Below, piece by piece: positions 28,243 to 38,938 of a DNA stretch of 43,384 nt. Where the stretch lies: contig JANXSR010000225.1 in the NCBI GenBank assembly GCA_025352625.1, positions 1 to 43,384 on the forward strand, in the 5' to 3' direction. This DNA is from Ferruginibacter sp. (lineage in GTDB: Bacteria > Bacteroidota > Bacteroidia > Chitinophagales > Chitinophagaceae). The position numbers were made by a program, and so were the translations under genes. Under the pieces are notes generated by a model, which worked only from the letters and a program-made list of their open reading frames with translations, did no database searches and was not told where the DNA came from. The number at the start of each line of letters is the position of its first letter. Position 1 is the first letter of the stretch.

Positions 28243-28740
28243 TTATTTCACCGCATCTAAAATAGCCGGTACACCAATATTGCCAACAAAAGCTTTGGCT
28301 AATTTACCTGATTGGTCGTAAATAAACATTGAAGGAAAGGTTCTTAATTGATAGATGCTTCCAAGTGCATAGTTTAAATCATTGCCAAGTTTTATATTCG
28401 GCATGGCCGATAAAGCATATTCCTGATAAAATTGTTTTATCATCGAATAACTGCTGGGAGATACCATTACTATTTGAATATTTTTTAATTCTTCTTTGTA
28501 GGCTAGTAATTCCTTGGTTTCTTTTTGGCAATGTTCGCAGTCAGGGCTAAAAAACATAATGATAAGCGGTTTGTTTTTTAACAGGTCTTTATTCGTAAAT
28601 GCAATGCTATCAGGTACTGTGTAAACATTAAATGCAGGTATATTTTCAAATTTTGATAAACTGGTTGGAGAAGCATCTTTTTGCGCCGTTGCAAATAACG
28701 CACTAATTATAAAGACATTTAATATAAAAAACTGTTTCAC
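28243..28740 (-). CDS. Thioredoxin/TlpA-like family protein with signal peptide
   Basis: Signal peptide; MFFSPDCEHCQKETKEL CxxC active site; FPSMFIYDQSGKL. Confidence 0.85.
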   Translation of the reverse strand: MKQFFILNVFIISALFATAQKDASPTSLSKFENIPAFNVYTVPDSIAFTNKDLLKNKPLIIMFFSPDCEHCQKETKELLAYKEELKNIQIVMVSPSSYSMIKQFYQEYALSAMPNIKLGNDLNYALGSIYQLRTFPSMFIYDQSGKLAKAFVGNIGVPAILDAVK

Positions 28741-28995
28741 ATTTATTTTTTTGTGAAGATAATTTTAATAATCTAAACCAGCTGTTAAGACAAACTTATA
28801 AGTGTAATGCTAATAAAAGGATTTATTTGTCACATTGATATTTAATGAAAGAAGGGTATCTCTTCTGGTTGTTACAAATAGTTTGATAGCCTTAAAGTAA
28901 CTATCTTTTTAATTTTATAAGCCTTTGTTTACAGATATGAGATTACCAAACTATCCAACTATTGGTTTATATTTTAGATTTACCATTACTATTGC

Positions 28996-29003
28996 TACTT
29001 TTG
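28996..29003 (+). promoter_or_regulatory. Bacteroidota-type -7 motif TACTTTTG upstream of efp
   Basis: Matches TAnnTTTG; upstream TTG element not well placed. Confidence 0.35.
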
Positions 29004-29068
29004 CACCCCACTTAAAAGCGATTATATGCAGTGGAACAAAAAATTAACAAGCAAATAAATAAAACATC

Positions 29069-29638
29069 ATGGCAACAACAGCAGATATGCGCTCAGGCCT
29101 TATCATCAAAGTAGATGGTAGTTTGTACACAGTAATTGAGTTTGGACAAAATAAAACAGCTCGTGCGGCGGCAAAAGTGTGGGCAAAATTGAAAGGCGTT
29201 GATAATAGTCGTACGATTGAACTTACCTGGAACAGTGGCGAAGTTATTTTTCCGGTACGTGTAGAAAAGAAGGCTTATCAGTATTTATATAAAGATGATA
29301 CAGGATATAGTTTTATGGATGTTGAAACTTTTGAACAAATAACCGTACCGGAATCAATGGTAGATGCACCAAGGTTTTTAAAAGACGGACAGGAAGTTTC
29401 TGTATTGATAAATGGTGAAACAGATCAACCAATGGGGGTTGAATTGCCGGATAAAATAGTATTGTTGGTTACGTATAGTGAGCCAGGTATGAGGGGTGAT
29501 ACTGCTACAAAAACATTGAAACCTGCTACTGTAGAAACAGGTGCAACTGTAAACGTACCGCTTTTTGTAAACGAAGGCGAATTGATAAGGGTTAATACCA
29601 AAACGGGCGATTATGTGGAAAGAGTAAAGGAAGTTTAA
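29069..29638 (+). CDS. efp: Elongation factor P
   Basis: EFGQNKTARAAAKVWAKLKGV, KDDTGYSFMDVETFEQI, GATVNVPLFVNEGELIRVNTKTGDYVERV. Confidence 0.93.
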   Translation: MATTADMRSGLIIKVDGSLYTVIEFGQNKTARAAAKVWAKLKGVDNSRTIELTWNSGEVIFPVRVEKKAYQYLYKDDTGYSFMDVETFEQITVPESMVDAPRFLKDGQEVSVLINGETDQPMGVELPDKIVLLVTYSEPGMRGDTATKTLKPATVETGATVNVPLFVNEGELIRVNTKTGDYVERVKEV

Positions 29639-29653
29639 ATTAATAATTTTCAT

Positions 29654-29690
29654 AAAGGGGGATGATTTTTAAAAATCATCCCCCTTTTTT
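29654..29690 (+). terminator. Terminator formed by a 34-nt perfect palindrome
   Basis: AAAGGGGGATGATTTTTAAAAATCATCCCCCTTT (29654-29687) followed by more T. Confidence 0.85.
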
Positions 29691-29858
29691 ATTTATTAAA
29701 AATTTGCCTTTTTTGCCACATTATGACCCATTTTAGGGCCTTTTTTATCAATTTTTAATGATTTATTCATTTTTTTTAATTTTTAAAAATCGCATTATTA
29801 ATAAATCATTACCTACCTTAGCCGCCCGTTTCTAATAAAAAACCAAATAATTTTCAAT

Positions 29859-30338
29859 ATGGACATCAAACAAATTCAGGAGCTGGTAAAGCTCATCAAC
29901 AAAACCAACATTGGTGAAATTACAATTGAAGAAGAAGGCGTAAAAATAACAGTTAAACAAAAAAAAGATCCTGTTCAACATATCATAGCAGGAGGTCAAT
30001 CGGGGCAAATTTATTCCAACGCTCCACAACAACAAACTCCACTACCTCCACCTCCACCGGTTGTTACACCAATAGCAGAAACATCTAAAACAGATAATTT
30101 AATTACTATTAAAAGTCCCATGATAGGTACTTTCTACAGGCAGTCTGGGCCAGGTAAACCCATTTTTATAAATGTTGGGGATGAAGTAACTTCTGGAAAA
30201 GTAGTCTGTATTATTGAAGCCATGAAACTATTTAATGAAATTGAAAGCGAAGTAAAAGGTAAAATTGTAAAAATATTGGTTGAGGATGCAAGTCCTGTTG
30301 AGTACGATCAGCCTTTATTCCTGGTCGATCCCAGTTAA
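29859..30338 (+). CDS. accB: Acetyl-CoA carboxylase biotin carboxyl carrier protein
   Basis: Pro-rich linker, biotin site IIEAMKLFNEIESE, C-terminal biotinyl domain. Confidence 0.93.
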   Translation: MDIKQIQELVKLINKTNIGEITIEEEGVKITVKQKKDPVQHIIAGGQSGQIYSNAPQQQTPLPPPPPVVTPIAETSKTDNLITIKSPMIGTFYRQSGPGKPIFINVGDEVTSGKVVCIIEAMKLFNEIESEVKGKIVKILVEDASPVEYDQPLFLVDPS

Positions 30339-30492
30339 TTTAAATCAGCAGGTTACTTAAGGACAAAATTTCATTAAACGATAATAACCATCTAAGTAAT
30401 TCATGTTGTTTATTTTCTGAAATAAAATTGTCATTTGTTTGACTATCTAGATTTTTAATTGTTTTGAACAGACCCTTTTTTGATTTTAAAGT

Positions 30493-30540
30493 ATTTTCAA
30501 ATTGGGTCATTTTCAAATTGAGTCATTTTCAAATTTAATA
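30493..30540 (+). repeat. Three tandem 16-bp units in the accC leader
   Basis: ATTTTCAAATTGGGTC / ATTTTCAAATTGAGTC / ATTTTCAAATTTAATA, ending 2 nt before the accC ATG at 30543. Confidence 0.85.
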
Positions 30541-30542
30541 TT

Positions 30543-31883
30543 ATGTTCAATAAAATATTGATTGCTAACCGTGGCGAAATTGCATTGCGTATCATTCGCA
30601 CCTGTAAAGAGATGGGTATTAGAACGGTAGCTGTTTATTCTACTGCTGATAAAGATAGTTTGCACGTTAAGTTTGCTGATGAAGCAGTATGTATCGGTAA
30701 ACCAAACAGTGTAGATTCTTATCTTAATATTCCACATATAATGGCTGCAGCCGAAATTACCAATGCTGATGCAATTCATCCGGGATACGGTTTTTTAGCA
30801 GAGAATGCCAAGTTTGCACAGATATGTACAGATCATGGAATAAAATTTATAGGTCCAACGCCTGATATGATTAATGCTATGGGTGATAAGATTACAGCCA
30901 AGGAAACAATGATAAAGGCGGGTGTGCCGGTAGTTCCAGGCAGTGGTGGCTTATTAGAAAGTGTGGAGCAGGCAAAAGATCTTGCAAAAAATCATGTAGG
31001 CTATCCGGTTATTTTAAAAGCTACTGCCGGTGGTGGTGGAAAAGGAATGAGAGTTGTATGGCAGGAAAGTGAAATTGAAAAGGCTTTTGAAAATGCCAAA
31101 ACAGAGGCTGCCGCTTCTTTTAAAAATGACGGTATTTACATGGAAAAATTTGTGGAAGAACCCCGCCACATCGAAATACAAATAGCAGGCGACCAGTTTG
31201 GTAATGTTTGTCATTTAAGTGAAAGAGATTGTTCCATTCAGCGCCGACATCAGAAATTGGTGGAAGAGTCGCCATCTCCTTTTATGACGCCAGAGTTGAG
31301 GGAAGCCATGGGCAACGCTGCAATAAAAGCCGCCAGTGCCATAAGCTATGAAAGTGTTGGTACCATTGAGTTTTTGGTTGATAAGAACCGTAACTTTTAC
31401 TTTATGGAAATGAATACCCGTATTCAGGTAGAGCATTGCGTTACTGAAGAAGTGGTGAATTATGATTTGATAAAAGAACAAATAAAAATTGCAGCAGGCC
31501 ATAAAGTAAGCGGTAAAAATTATTATCCACAAATGCATGCTATAGAATGCAGGATAAATGCAGAAGATCCATACAATGACTTTCGCCCAAGCCCGGGTAA
31601 AATAACTGTTTTACATACACCTGGTGGCCATGGCGTAAGGGTAGATAGTCATGTGTATGCTGGGTATGTAATTCCTCCTTATTACGATAGTATGATTGGC
31701 AAATTAATTACTGTTGCACAAACAAGAGAAGAGGCTATTGATACCATGCACAGGGCCTTAAGCGAATATATTATTGAAGGGGTTAAAACAACCATACCTT
31801 TTCATTTACAATTAATGAAGAATGAAGATTTTAGAAAAGGAAACTTTACAACTAAGTTTTTAGAGTCTTTTAAAATGCAGTAA
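30543..31883 (+). CDS. accC: Acetyl-CoA carboxylase biotin carboxylase subunit
   Basis: [68 protein letters not shown]. Confidence 0.97.
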   Translation: MFNKILIANRGEIALRIIRTCKEMGIRTVAVYSTADKDSLHVKFADEAVCIGKPNSVDSYLNIPHIMAAAEITNADAIHPGYGFLAENAKFAQICTDHGIKFIGPTPDMINAMGDKITAKETMIKAGVPVVPGSGGLLESVEQAKDLAKNHVGYPVILKATAGGGGKGMRVVWQESEIEKAFENAKTEAAASFKNDGIYMEKFVEEPRHIEIQIAGDQFGNVCHLSERDCSIQRRHQKLVEESPSPFMTPELREAMGNAAIKAASAISYESVGTIEFLVDKNRNFYFMEMNTRIQVEHCVTEEVVNYDLIKEQIKIAAGHKVSGKNYYPQMHAIECRINAEDPYNDFRPSPGKITVLHTPGGHGVRVDSHVYAGYVIPPYYDSMIGKLITVAQTREEAIDTMHRALSEYIIEGVKTTIPFHLQLMKNEDFRKGNFTTKFLESFKMQ

Positions 31884-32094
31884 ACATTATTTTCATATCT
31901 TTTTATTAAGAGTAGCTATCCATTTATTTGCGATGGCTATTTTAAATTTTAGTGCTTAAGCTTTTGTGTAATTTTTAGTGCGTATGCTAGAGAAAATAAA
32001 TAACGCTAATAATTTATAATTATAAAATGCGTTAAGCGATCGTAATAAATATTTAATCCTATATTTATTATCTAAATCTAAATCCTAGCTGCAT

Positions 32095-34119
32095 ATGACT
32101 AAGTATCCAATACTCCTGAATGTATTTGCCTTCTTGTGCTTTTCTTCTATCGCCCAAGACAAGCTTGATATTAAATTCAACCACGTAGTACCCGAAGATT
32201 TTAGTATTACAAAATTAAAAGTTGACACTTCTTATGGCGCTGTAATTATTGCCGATATTGGGAGTAGCTCTTTTGAAGGCAATACCAAAGGTTGGTTTAG
32301 CCTGATCTATAAACACCAGCGCCGCATAAAAATAATCAATAAGAAAGGCTTCGATCTTGCAAGTGTTGAAATACCTCTTTATATTTCTTCTAAATCCAAT
32401 GCAGAAGAAAAATTAGATGCCCTAAAAGCCAGTACCTATAACCTGGAAAATGGTACTGTTGTAGAAACAAAACTAGGAAAGGATGCCATTTTTAAAGATA
32501 AGCAAGATAAGAGCCATGTTGTAAAGAAGTTTACTATGCCTGCAATTAAAGAGGGCTCTATCATTGAATATTCCTACACGATTAATTCAGATTTTTTGTT
32601 CAACCTCCAACCATGGATTTTTCAGGGTAGCTATCCCCGTGTGTGGAGTGAATATGAACTGGATTTGCCTAATTTTTTTGAGTATGTGTTTTTGGCGCAG
32701 GGATATAATTCATTTGATGTAAAGACAAGTAAAACCAGGCAAATAACATATTCTGTAATTGACGACAGTGACAATCCCACAGGAAAATCAGAAACCTATT
32801 CTATTCCATCTACTAACACAACAAGCAGGTGGGTTATGAAGAATGTACCTGCTATTCGGGAAGAAAAATTTACAACATCCCTTGATAATCATATTTCAAA
32901 AATGGAGTTTCAAATGTCTGCCCAGCAATTTCCGAATTCTCCACGAAAAGATATTATGGGTACGTGGAATACAGTTGCAGAAGCTTTACTAAAAGATGAA
33001 GGTTTTGGTGAAAGGTTAGAAAGGGATAATCCCTGGCTGAATGATGATGTAAAGATTATAAAAGCAAGTACCGGCAATAAGTTGGAAGAAGCCAAAAAAA
33101 TATACGCTTTCGTTAAAAATAATATTAAATGTAACGGTGGTTACGGCATTTATTTATCAGCACCCATGAAAGATATTTTTAAGAATAAAAGCGGTTCTGT
33201 AGCAGATGTAAATTTATTATTGACGGCTATGCTAAAACACGAAAATATACAGGCTAGCCCTGTTATTTTAAGTACCCGTTCCAATGGAGTTACACATGGA
33301 TTTTATCCTTTAGTCAATAGGTTTAACTATGTTATTTGTAAGGCAGAAATTGATGGGATTAACTATTTTTTGGATGCTTCAAAACCTTATTTTGGATTTA
33401 ATAAATTACCGGAATATTGTTTAAATGGCCAGGCAAGAACTATTGATCAAAATACCTCACCTGTATATTTTTATCCAGACAGTGTAAAAGAAGCAAAGAT
33501 GACAAATGTGATGCTTTTTAATGATGAGAAAACAGCTGGAAAATGGAATGGCATGTTAACTAGTTCATTGGGTTATTATGAAACCTGCAACATCCGGCAA
33601 AAATTTTTAGATAATGGAAAGGAGGTTTTTGAAAAAAAATTAAAGGAATCCTATACAGGTGATTTTTCAATTGATGATATAAAATATGAGGATGAAAATA
33701 ATGACGAAGTTCCCATAAGAATGTCCCACAGTATTACCATAGAAGGTAATGACAATTCAAATGTTATTTATTTTAATCCCCTTATTAAGGAGGGCTATAA
33801 GGAGAATTTTTTTACAGCTACGGAAAGGAAATATCCGGTAGAAATGCCTTATCAAATTGATGAAACTTATAATTTTCAAATGGAAATACCGTTGGGATTT
33901 GTTGTAGATGAGATGCCCAAATCTGCAAAAGTAAACCTTAATGAAGGAGAAGGTTTTTTTGAATATCTAATCTCAAAATCGGACAACGCAATTATTTTGC
34001 GTAGCAGAATTAAATTAAACAAGGCTACTTTTTTACCGGAAGATTATGAAACACTCAGGAGTTTTTTTGACTATATCGTAAAAAAGCATGCAGAACAAAT
34101 AGTGTTTAAAAAGAAATAA
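32095..34119 (+). CDS. DUF3857/transglutaminase-like exported protein, probably catalytically dead
   Basis: N-terminal signal peptide, DUF3857-like region; at the transglutaminase Cys position reads SGSVADVNLLLTAML. Confidence 0.8.
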   Translation: MTKYPILLNVFAFLCFSSIAQDKLDIKFNHVVPEDFSITKLKVDTSYGAVIIADIGSSSFEGNTKGWFSLIYKHQRRIKIINKKGFDLASVEIPLYISSKSNAEEKLDALKASTYNLENGTVVETKLGKDAIFKDKQDKSHVVKKFTMPAIKEGSIIEYSYTINSDFLFNLQPWIFQGSYPRVWSEYELDLPNFFEYVFLAQGYNSFDVKTSKTRQITYSVIDDSDNPTGKSETYSIPSTNTTSRWVMKNVPAIREEKFTTSLDNHISKMEFQMSAQQFPNSPRKDIMGTWNTVAEALLKDEGFGERLERDNPWLNDDVKIIKASTGNKLEEAKKIYAFVKNNIKCNGGYGIYLSAPMKDIFKNKSGSVADVNLLLTAMLKHENIQASPVILSTRSNGVTHGFYPLVNRFNYVICKAEIDGINYFLDASKPYFGFNKLPEYCLNGQARTIDQNTSPVYFYPDSVKEAKMTNVMLFNDEKTAGKWNGMLTSSLGYYETCNIRQKFLDNGKEVFEKKLKESYTGDFSIDDIKYEDENNDEVPIRMSHSITIEGNDNSNVIYFNPLIKEGYKENFFTATERKYPVEMPYQIDETYNFQMEIPLGFVVDEMPKSAKVNLNEGEGFFEYLISKSDNAIILRSRIKLNKATFLPEDYETLRSFFDYIVKKHAEQIVFKKK

Positions 34120-34121
34120 TT

Positions 34122-36032
34122 ATGATCAAATATTTTATTTTAATTGTCAGCAGTATATTTTGCCTGTCTTGTGTTGCCCAAAATAATTACGATGTAAAAC
34201 TAATTCCAGCTGAATTATTGCCGCATGCCAATGTGGTAACGAGAATGGAAGAAATCAGGGTTGAAATAAAGGATGCAGGAAAAGCTACTATTTACAATAA
34301 ATATGCGCTCACTATTTTAAATGCAGCAGGTGATGAAGCTGCCAGTTTTTTTGAACATTATGATCAGCTGATTAGTATTCAGCGCATTGAAGGAAATTTG
34401 TATGATGCAGCCGGGAAAAAAGTAAAGTCGTTAAAAAAGAGCGACCTGCAGGATATCTCGGGTACAAGTGAATCTTCGCTTGCTGATGATAACAGGTTAA
34501 AGCTGCACAATTTTAATTGTAGAATTTATCCATATACAATAGAATATGAAAGTGCGATTGAATATAAAGGCATCTTTTATTTACCAAACTGGTTACCTAT
34601 TGCTGCTGAAAATTACGCAGTAGAAAAAAGTAAACTGGTGGTTCAATGCCCAGTGGATTATAAACTTCGTTTTAAAACATTCAACTACGGTAAAGAACCA
34701 CAGATAACTACTGTAAAGGAAACAAAGCAATACGAATGGATGGTGGAAAAACTACCAGCCCTTGAAATTGAAAGTTATCAACCCGAGTGGTACGAGATAA
34801 CACCGGCAGTTTTTTTAGCTCCTGTAGATTTTGAAATACAACACTACACAGGTAATATGACGGACTGGAAAGGCTTTGGAAAATTTATTTATGCCTTAAA
34901 TACAGGTAGGGATAAACTTCCGGACAATATAAAACAACAGGTTCATTTACTTACCGATCAAGTAAGTGAATCAAAAGAAAAGATTAGACTTTTATATGAA
35001 TATATGCAGAAAAATACCCGTTATATCAGTATACAATTAGGTATAGGTGGGTGGCAAACGTTTGATGCAAATTATGTAGCGTCAAAAGGCTATGGTGATT
35101 GTAAAGCCTTGAGTAATTATATGTATTCATTGCTGAAAGAAGCAGGAATTAAATCTTACTATACTTTAATTAAAGCAGGCGAAAATAGAAATTCATTACT
35201 GGCAGATTTTCCTTCAAATCAGTTTAATCACATCATTGTATGTGTGCCTCAGGGAAAGGATACGGTATGGCTTGAATGTACCAGCCAGACGTTGCCGGCA
35301 GGATATCTTGGAGGCTTCACAAGTAATAGAAATGCCTTGTTGGTTGATGAAAATGGGGGGACACTGGTACGTACGCCTGTATATAAAAAAAACGAGAATT
35401 TACAGATAAGGAAAATTGTCGCTTCAGTTAATGAAGAGGGTAAATTAACTGCAGTAGTGAATACAAAATATGAGGCACAGCAGCAAGATGACCTTAATGG
35501 AATGTTGAATGCAGTATCGAAAGAGAGAGTTGCAGAAATTTTGAAAGCACAGCTCAACCTTCCATCTTATGATATTGCAAAGTTTGATTACAGTGATGAA
35601 AAAGGAGCCTTACCAGCTATTAATGAAATGTTAGAACTAACTGCCAATAATTACTGCACCATCAGTGGTAAAAGATTATTTGTTATACCTAATATTTTAA
35701 ATAAATCTTCCTCAAAAATAACTGGAGCTGCTACAAGGAAATTTGATATTAAATTATCTTCTGCATTTACGGATATTGATTCTGTAGAAATTAATATTCC
35801 GGGAGGATACACACCCGAGAGTATTCCTGCAAATATTTCTCTGGAAACAAAATTTGGAACATATAATAGCAATGTAAAAGTCACGCTTAATAAAATTATC
35901 TTTGTAAGAAATTTTCAACGTAATAGTGGTAGTTTTCCAGCTTCCGATGCAGTGCCTTTGGCTGAATTTTTCTCAAAGATTTATTCTGCCGACAGAGCCA
36001 AAATTGTATTTATAAAACAAGAAAGTAAATAG
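34122..36032 (+). CDS. DUF3857/transglutaminase-like exported protein with Cys and His retained
   Basis: Signal peptide; YGDCKALSNYMYSLL (Cys), FNHIIVCV (His), VWLECTSQTLPAGYLG. Confidence 0.85.
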   Translation: MIKYFILIVSSIFCLSCVAQNNYDVKLIPAELLPHANVVTRMEEIRVEIKDAGKATIYNKYALTILNAAGDEAASFFEHYDQLISIQRIEGNLYDAAGKKVKSLKKSDLQDISGTSESSLADDNRLKLHNFNCRIYPYTIEYESAIEYKGIFYLPNWLPIAAENYAVEKSKLVVQCPVDYKLRFKTFNYGKEPQITTVKETKQYEWMVEKLPALEIESYQPEWYEITPAVFLAPVDFEIQHYTGNMTDWKGFGKFIYALNTGRDKLPDNIKQQVHLLTDQVSESKEKIRLLYEYMQKNTRYISIQLGIGGWQTFDANYVASKGYGDCKALSNYMYSLLKEAGIKSYYTLIKAGENRNSLLADFPSNQFNHIIVCVPQGKDTVWLECTSQTLPAGYLGGFTSNRNALLVDENGGTLVRTPVYKKNENLQIRKIVASVNEEGKLTAVVNTKYEAQQQDDLNGMLNAVSKERVAEILKAQLNLPSYDIAKFDYSDEKGALPAINEMLELTANNYCTISGKRLFVIPNILNKSSSKITGAATRKFDIKLSSAFTDIDSVEINIPGGYTPESIPANISLETKFGTYNSNVKVTLNKIIFVRNFQRNSGSFPASDAVPLAEFFSKIYSADRAKIVFIKQESK

Positions 36033-36132
36033 CGTTTTACAACATAAAGTTTTATTTCCCCCTACATTTAAAGATAATGATAGCATTAATTAGCTATCGC
36101 AGTTGTTTGCTGGTGATTTACTCAGGGTTGTT

Positions 36133-36140
36133 TATCTTTG
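36133..36140 (+). promoter_or_regulatory. Bacteroidota-type -7 motif TATCTTTG upstream of glmM
   Basis: TATCTTTG with TTG at 36107-36109 (23-nt spacer, slightly long) upstream of the ATG at 36165. Confidence 0.45.
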
Positions 36141-36164
36141 CTTCTCACCTAATTTTTCCGGCAA

Positions 36165-37544
36165 ATGGCATTAATAAAAAGTATATCTGGTATAAGAGGC
36201 ACAATTGGTGGCAAAACAAATGATAACCTTACTCCGTTAGATGTTGTGAAATTTACTGCAGCTTATGGAACCTTGTTAATGAAGGAAAGCACCAACAGGA
36301 AAATAGTACTGGGGCGTGATGGGCGTATTAGCGGAGCCATGGTAAAAAACCTGGTGATAAGTACTTTAAATGCATTGGGTTTTGATGTTGTTGATTTAGA
36401 TTACAGCACTACTCCAACAGTAGAGATGGCAGTAGTTTTTGAAAATGCAGCTGGCGGAATTATATTAACTGCAAGCCACAATCCCAAGGAGTGGAATGCA
36501 CTTAAATTATTAAACAGTAAGGGCGAATTTATCAACGCCGCAGAAGGAATGAAAGTGTTGGAAATTGCCGCCGCTGAGGACTTTTCTTTTGTAGCCGTTG
36601 ATAAACTTGGTAATACAACAACAGATGATTCATTATTACAAAAGCATATTGATGCAGTTGTAAATTACGAATTGGTAGATGCTGCAGCTATAAAAAAGGC
36701 GAAGTTTAAAATAGTATTGGATGCCGTAAATAGCACTGGTGCCATTGCAGTACCTGCTTTACTGAAAGCGTTGGGAGTTAAAGATGTAGTTGTGTTGAAT
36801 GGAGAAGTAAATGGAAAATTTGCACACAATCCAGAACCTTTGCCTGAGCATCTGACTGAATTAAGTAATGAGGTTGTAAAACAAAATGCAAGTTTGGGAA
36901 TAGCAGTAGATCCAGATGTAGATCGTTTGTGTTTTGTTTGTGAAGATGGAAGTATGTTTGGCGAAGAATATACACTGGTAGCCGTAGCAGATTATGTACT
37001 AAGCAGAAAAAAAGGGAATACTGTTTCCAACATGTCTTCAACAAGAGCATTGAAAGATGTTACGTTAAAATACGGTGGCGAATATTTTCCAAGTGCTGTA
37101 GGAGAAGTGAATGTAGTAAATAAAATGAAAGCAGTAAATGCAGTAATTGGTGGCGAAGGTAATGGAGGGATTATTGTACCCGATTTGCATTATGGCAGAG
37201 ATGCATTAATTGGCATTGCGCTATTTTTAACCCACCTGGCAAATAGTGGAAAAAGTATTAAACAGTTACGCAATACTTACCCTGGCTATTTTATCAGTAA
37301 AAATAAAATCACTTTGCAAAAGGGTATCGATGTTAAATCTGTTTTTGAAAAAATACAGGATAAATACAAAAATCAGCCAATTAATTTAGAAGATGGATTA
37401 AAAATTGAATTTGAAAATGATTGGGTGCATTTACGCACCAGTAATACAGAACCCATCATTCGTATTTATGCTGAAAGTAATTTTGAAACAACTGCTGATA
37501 ATATCGCTAAAAGGCTAATGAAAGATATTAATGAAGTGATTTAA
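36165..37544 (+). CDS. glmM: Phosphoglucosamine mutase
   Basis: SISGIRGTIGG, VLGRDGRISG, TASHNPKEWNALKLL phosphoserine loop, DPDVDRLCFV, RTSNTEPIIRIYAE. Confidence 0.88.
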   Translation: MALIKSISGIRGTIGGKTNDNLTPLDVVKFTAAYGTLLMKESTNRKIVLGRDGRISGAMVKNLVISTLNALGFDVVDLDYSTTPTVEMAVVFENAAGGIILTASHNPKEWNALKLLNSKGEFINAAEGMKVLEIAAAEDFSFVAVDKLGNTTTDDSLLQKHIDAVVNYELVDAAAIKKAKFKIVLDAVNSTGAIAVPALLKALGVKDVVVLNGEVNGKFAHNPEPLPEHLTELSNEVVKQNASLGIAVDPDVDRLCFVCEDGSMFGEEYTLVAVADYVLSRKKGNTVSNMSSTRALKDVTLKYGGEYFPSAVGEVNVVNKMKAVNAVIGGEGNGGIIVPDLHYGRDALIGIALFLTHLANSGKSIKQLRNTYPGYFISKNKITLQKGIDVKSVFEKIQDKYKNQPINLEDGLKIEFENDWVHLRTSNTEPIIRIYAESNFETTADNIAKRLMKDINEVI

Positions 37545-37688
37545 AGATTCTTCTTTTATGGTAAGTTATCTTTTTAAGAGTGTAAATGGAAAATTGAGAG
37601 TTTGTGGTTTGGCTTAGAGCCCGCAATAGAAATAAATTTTTAATAAAAATATAGTAACTAAGTTTTATGAATTTAGTGCTCATGATGT

Positions 37689-38816
37689 ATGAAGAGAATC
37701 TACTTTGACAATGCTGCAACAACCTCCCTTGATCCGCTTGTGCTGGATGCAATGATGCCTTATCTGACAGAAAAATTCGGTAATCCATCTTCTATTTATT
37801 CTTATGGCCGTGAAACTAAAATGGCGATTGAGCAGGCAAGAAAATCGGTGGCAAAAATTTTAAATGCGCATCCTGCAGAAATGTTTTTTACCAGTGGGGG
37901 CACAGAAAGTAGTAATACAGCAATTAATGCAGCCGTAAGAGACCTTGGTTGTAATCATATAATCACATCAGCTATAGAACATCATGCAACATTGCATTCG
38001 GTAGAAAATTTGGATAACCAGAATTTGGTGAAAGTTAGCTACGTTAAAGTATTGCCCAACGGTCATATTGATCTGGAAGATTTGGAAAAATTACTGGCTT
38101 CAACTGAAGATAAAACATTGGTTACCCTGTTGCATGCCAATAATGAAATTGGTAATATTCTTGATATACATGCCGTTGGAAATTTATGCAAATTATACAA
38201 TGCCATTTTTCACTGCGACACGGTACAAACAGTAGGTCATTTTCCTTTTGATCTTAGAAATACACCGGTACATTTTATTACAGGAGCGGCACACAAATTT
38301 CATGGTCCTAAAGGGGTTGGAATTTTATATATCAACGAAAATGTGCGCATTAAGCCCTACATATTAGGAGGAGGCCAGGAGCGAAATATGCGTGCCGGAA
38401 CAGAAAATTTATATGGAATTGTTGGATTTGCCAAAGCATTGGAAAAAGCAACTGAAGCTTTTGAGGAAGATAGCGCCTATATCGGTTCGTTAAAAATGTA
38501 TATGCATGATGCACTGAAAAAGCATATTCCTTCTGTGGGTTTTAATGGGGATGTTTTTGGTAAAAGCTTATATACTTTACTAAGTGTAAGTTTCCCTAAA
38601 TCTGAAAAGTCAGAAATGTTGCTATTTAATCTAGATATACATAATATTTGTGCAAGTGGAGGCAGTGCCTGCACTAGTGGGGCCGATCAGGGTAGCCATG
38701 TAATAAGAGCAATAAATATCAATCCCAATCAAATAACAGTTCGTTTTAGTTTTTGTAAACACAATACAACTGAAGAAATAGATGCTGTGGTAGCGGTGCT
38801 GCAAGAGATAATTTAG
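37689..38816 (+). CDS. Cysteine desulfurase (NifS/IscS family)
   Basis: IYFDNAATTSLDP, TSGGTESSNTAI, HCDTVQTVGH, GAAHKFHGPKGVGILY (PLP Lys), ASGGSACTSG (active Cys). Confidence 0.93.
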   Translation: MKRIYFDNAATTSLDPLVLDAMMPYLTEKFGNPSSIYSYGRETKMAIEQARKSVAKILNAHPAEMFFTSGGTESSNTAINAAVRDLGCNHIITSAIEHHATLHSVENLDNQNLVKVSYVKVLPNGHIDLEDLEKLLASTEDKTLVTLLHANNEIGNILDIHAVGNLCKLYNAIFHCDTVQTVGHFPFDLRNTPVHFITGAAHKFHGPKGVGILYINENVRIKPYILGGGQERNMRAGTENLYGIVGFAKALEKATEAFEEDSAYIGSLKMYMHDALKKHIPSVGFNGDVFGKSLYTLLSVSFPKSEKSEMLLFNLDIHNICASGGSACTSGADQGSHVIRAININPNQITVRFSFCKHNTTEEIDAVVAVLQEII

Positions 38817-38938
38817 CTATTGCGGAGGTCTGTATGTTAATTTATTTATAACAGGCAACCCTTTTAATTATTTACCGTTTTACTTTTTAGGTGGTTACAT
38901 TTTTTAAGTAAGAATGTACTAACATTATAAAAGCTGAT

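Noticed and set aside
30493-30540. Possible CRISPR-like repeat array
   Set aside because: Repeats are directly abutting with no spacers, only three units, and no cas genes are present; treated as a tandem repeat.
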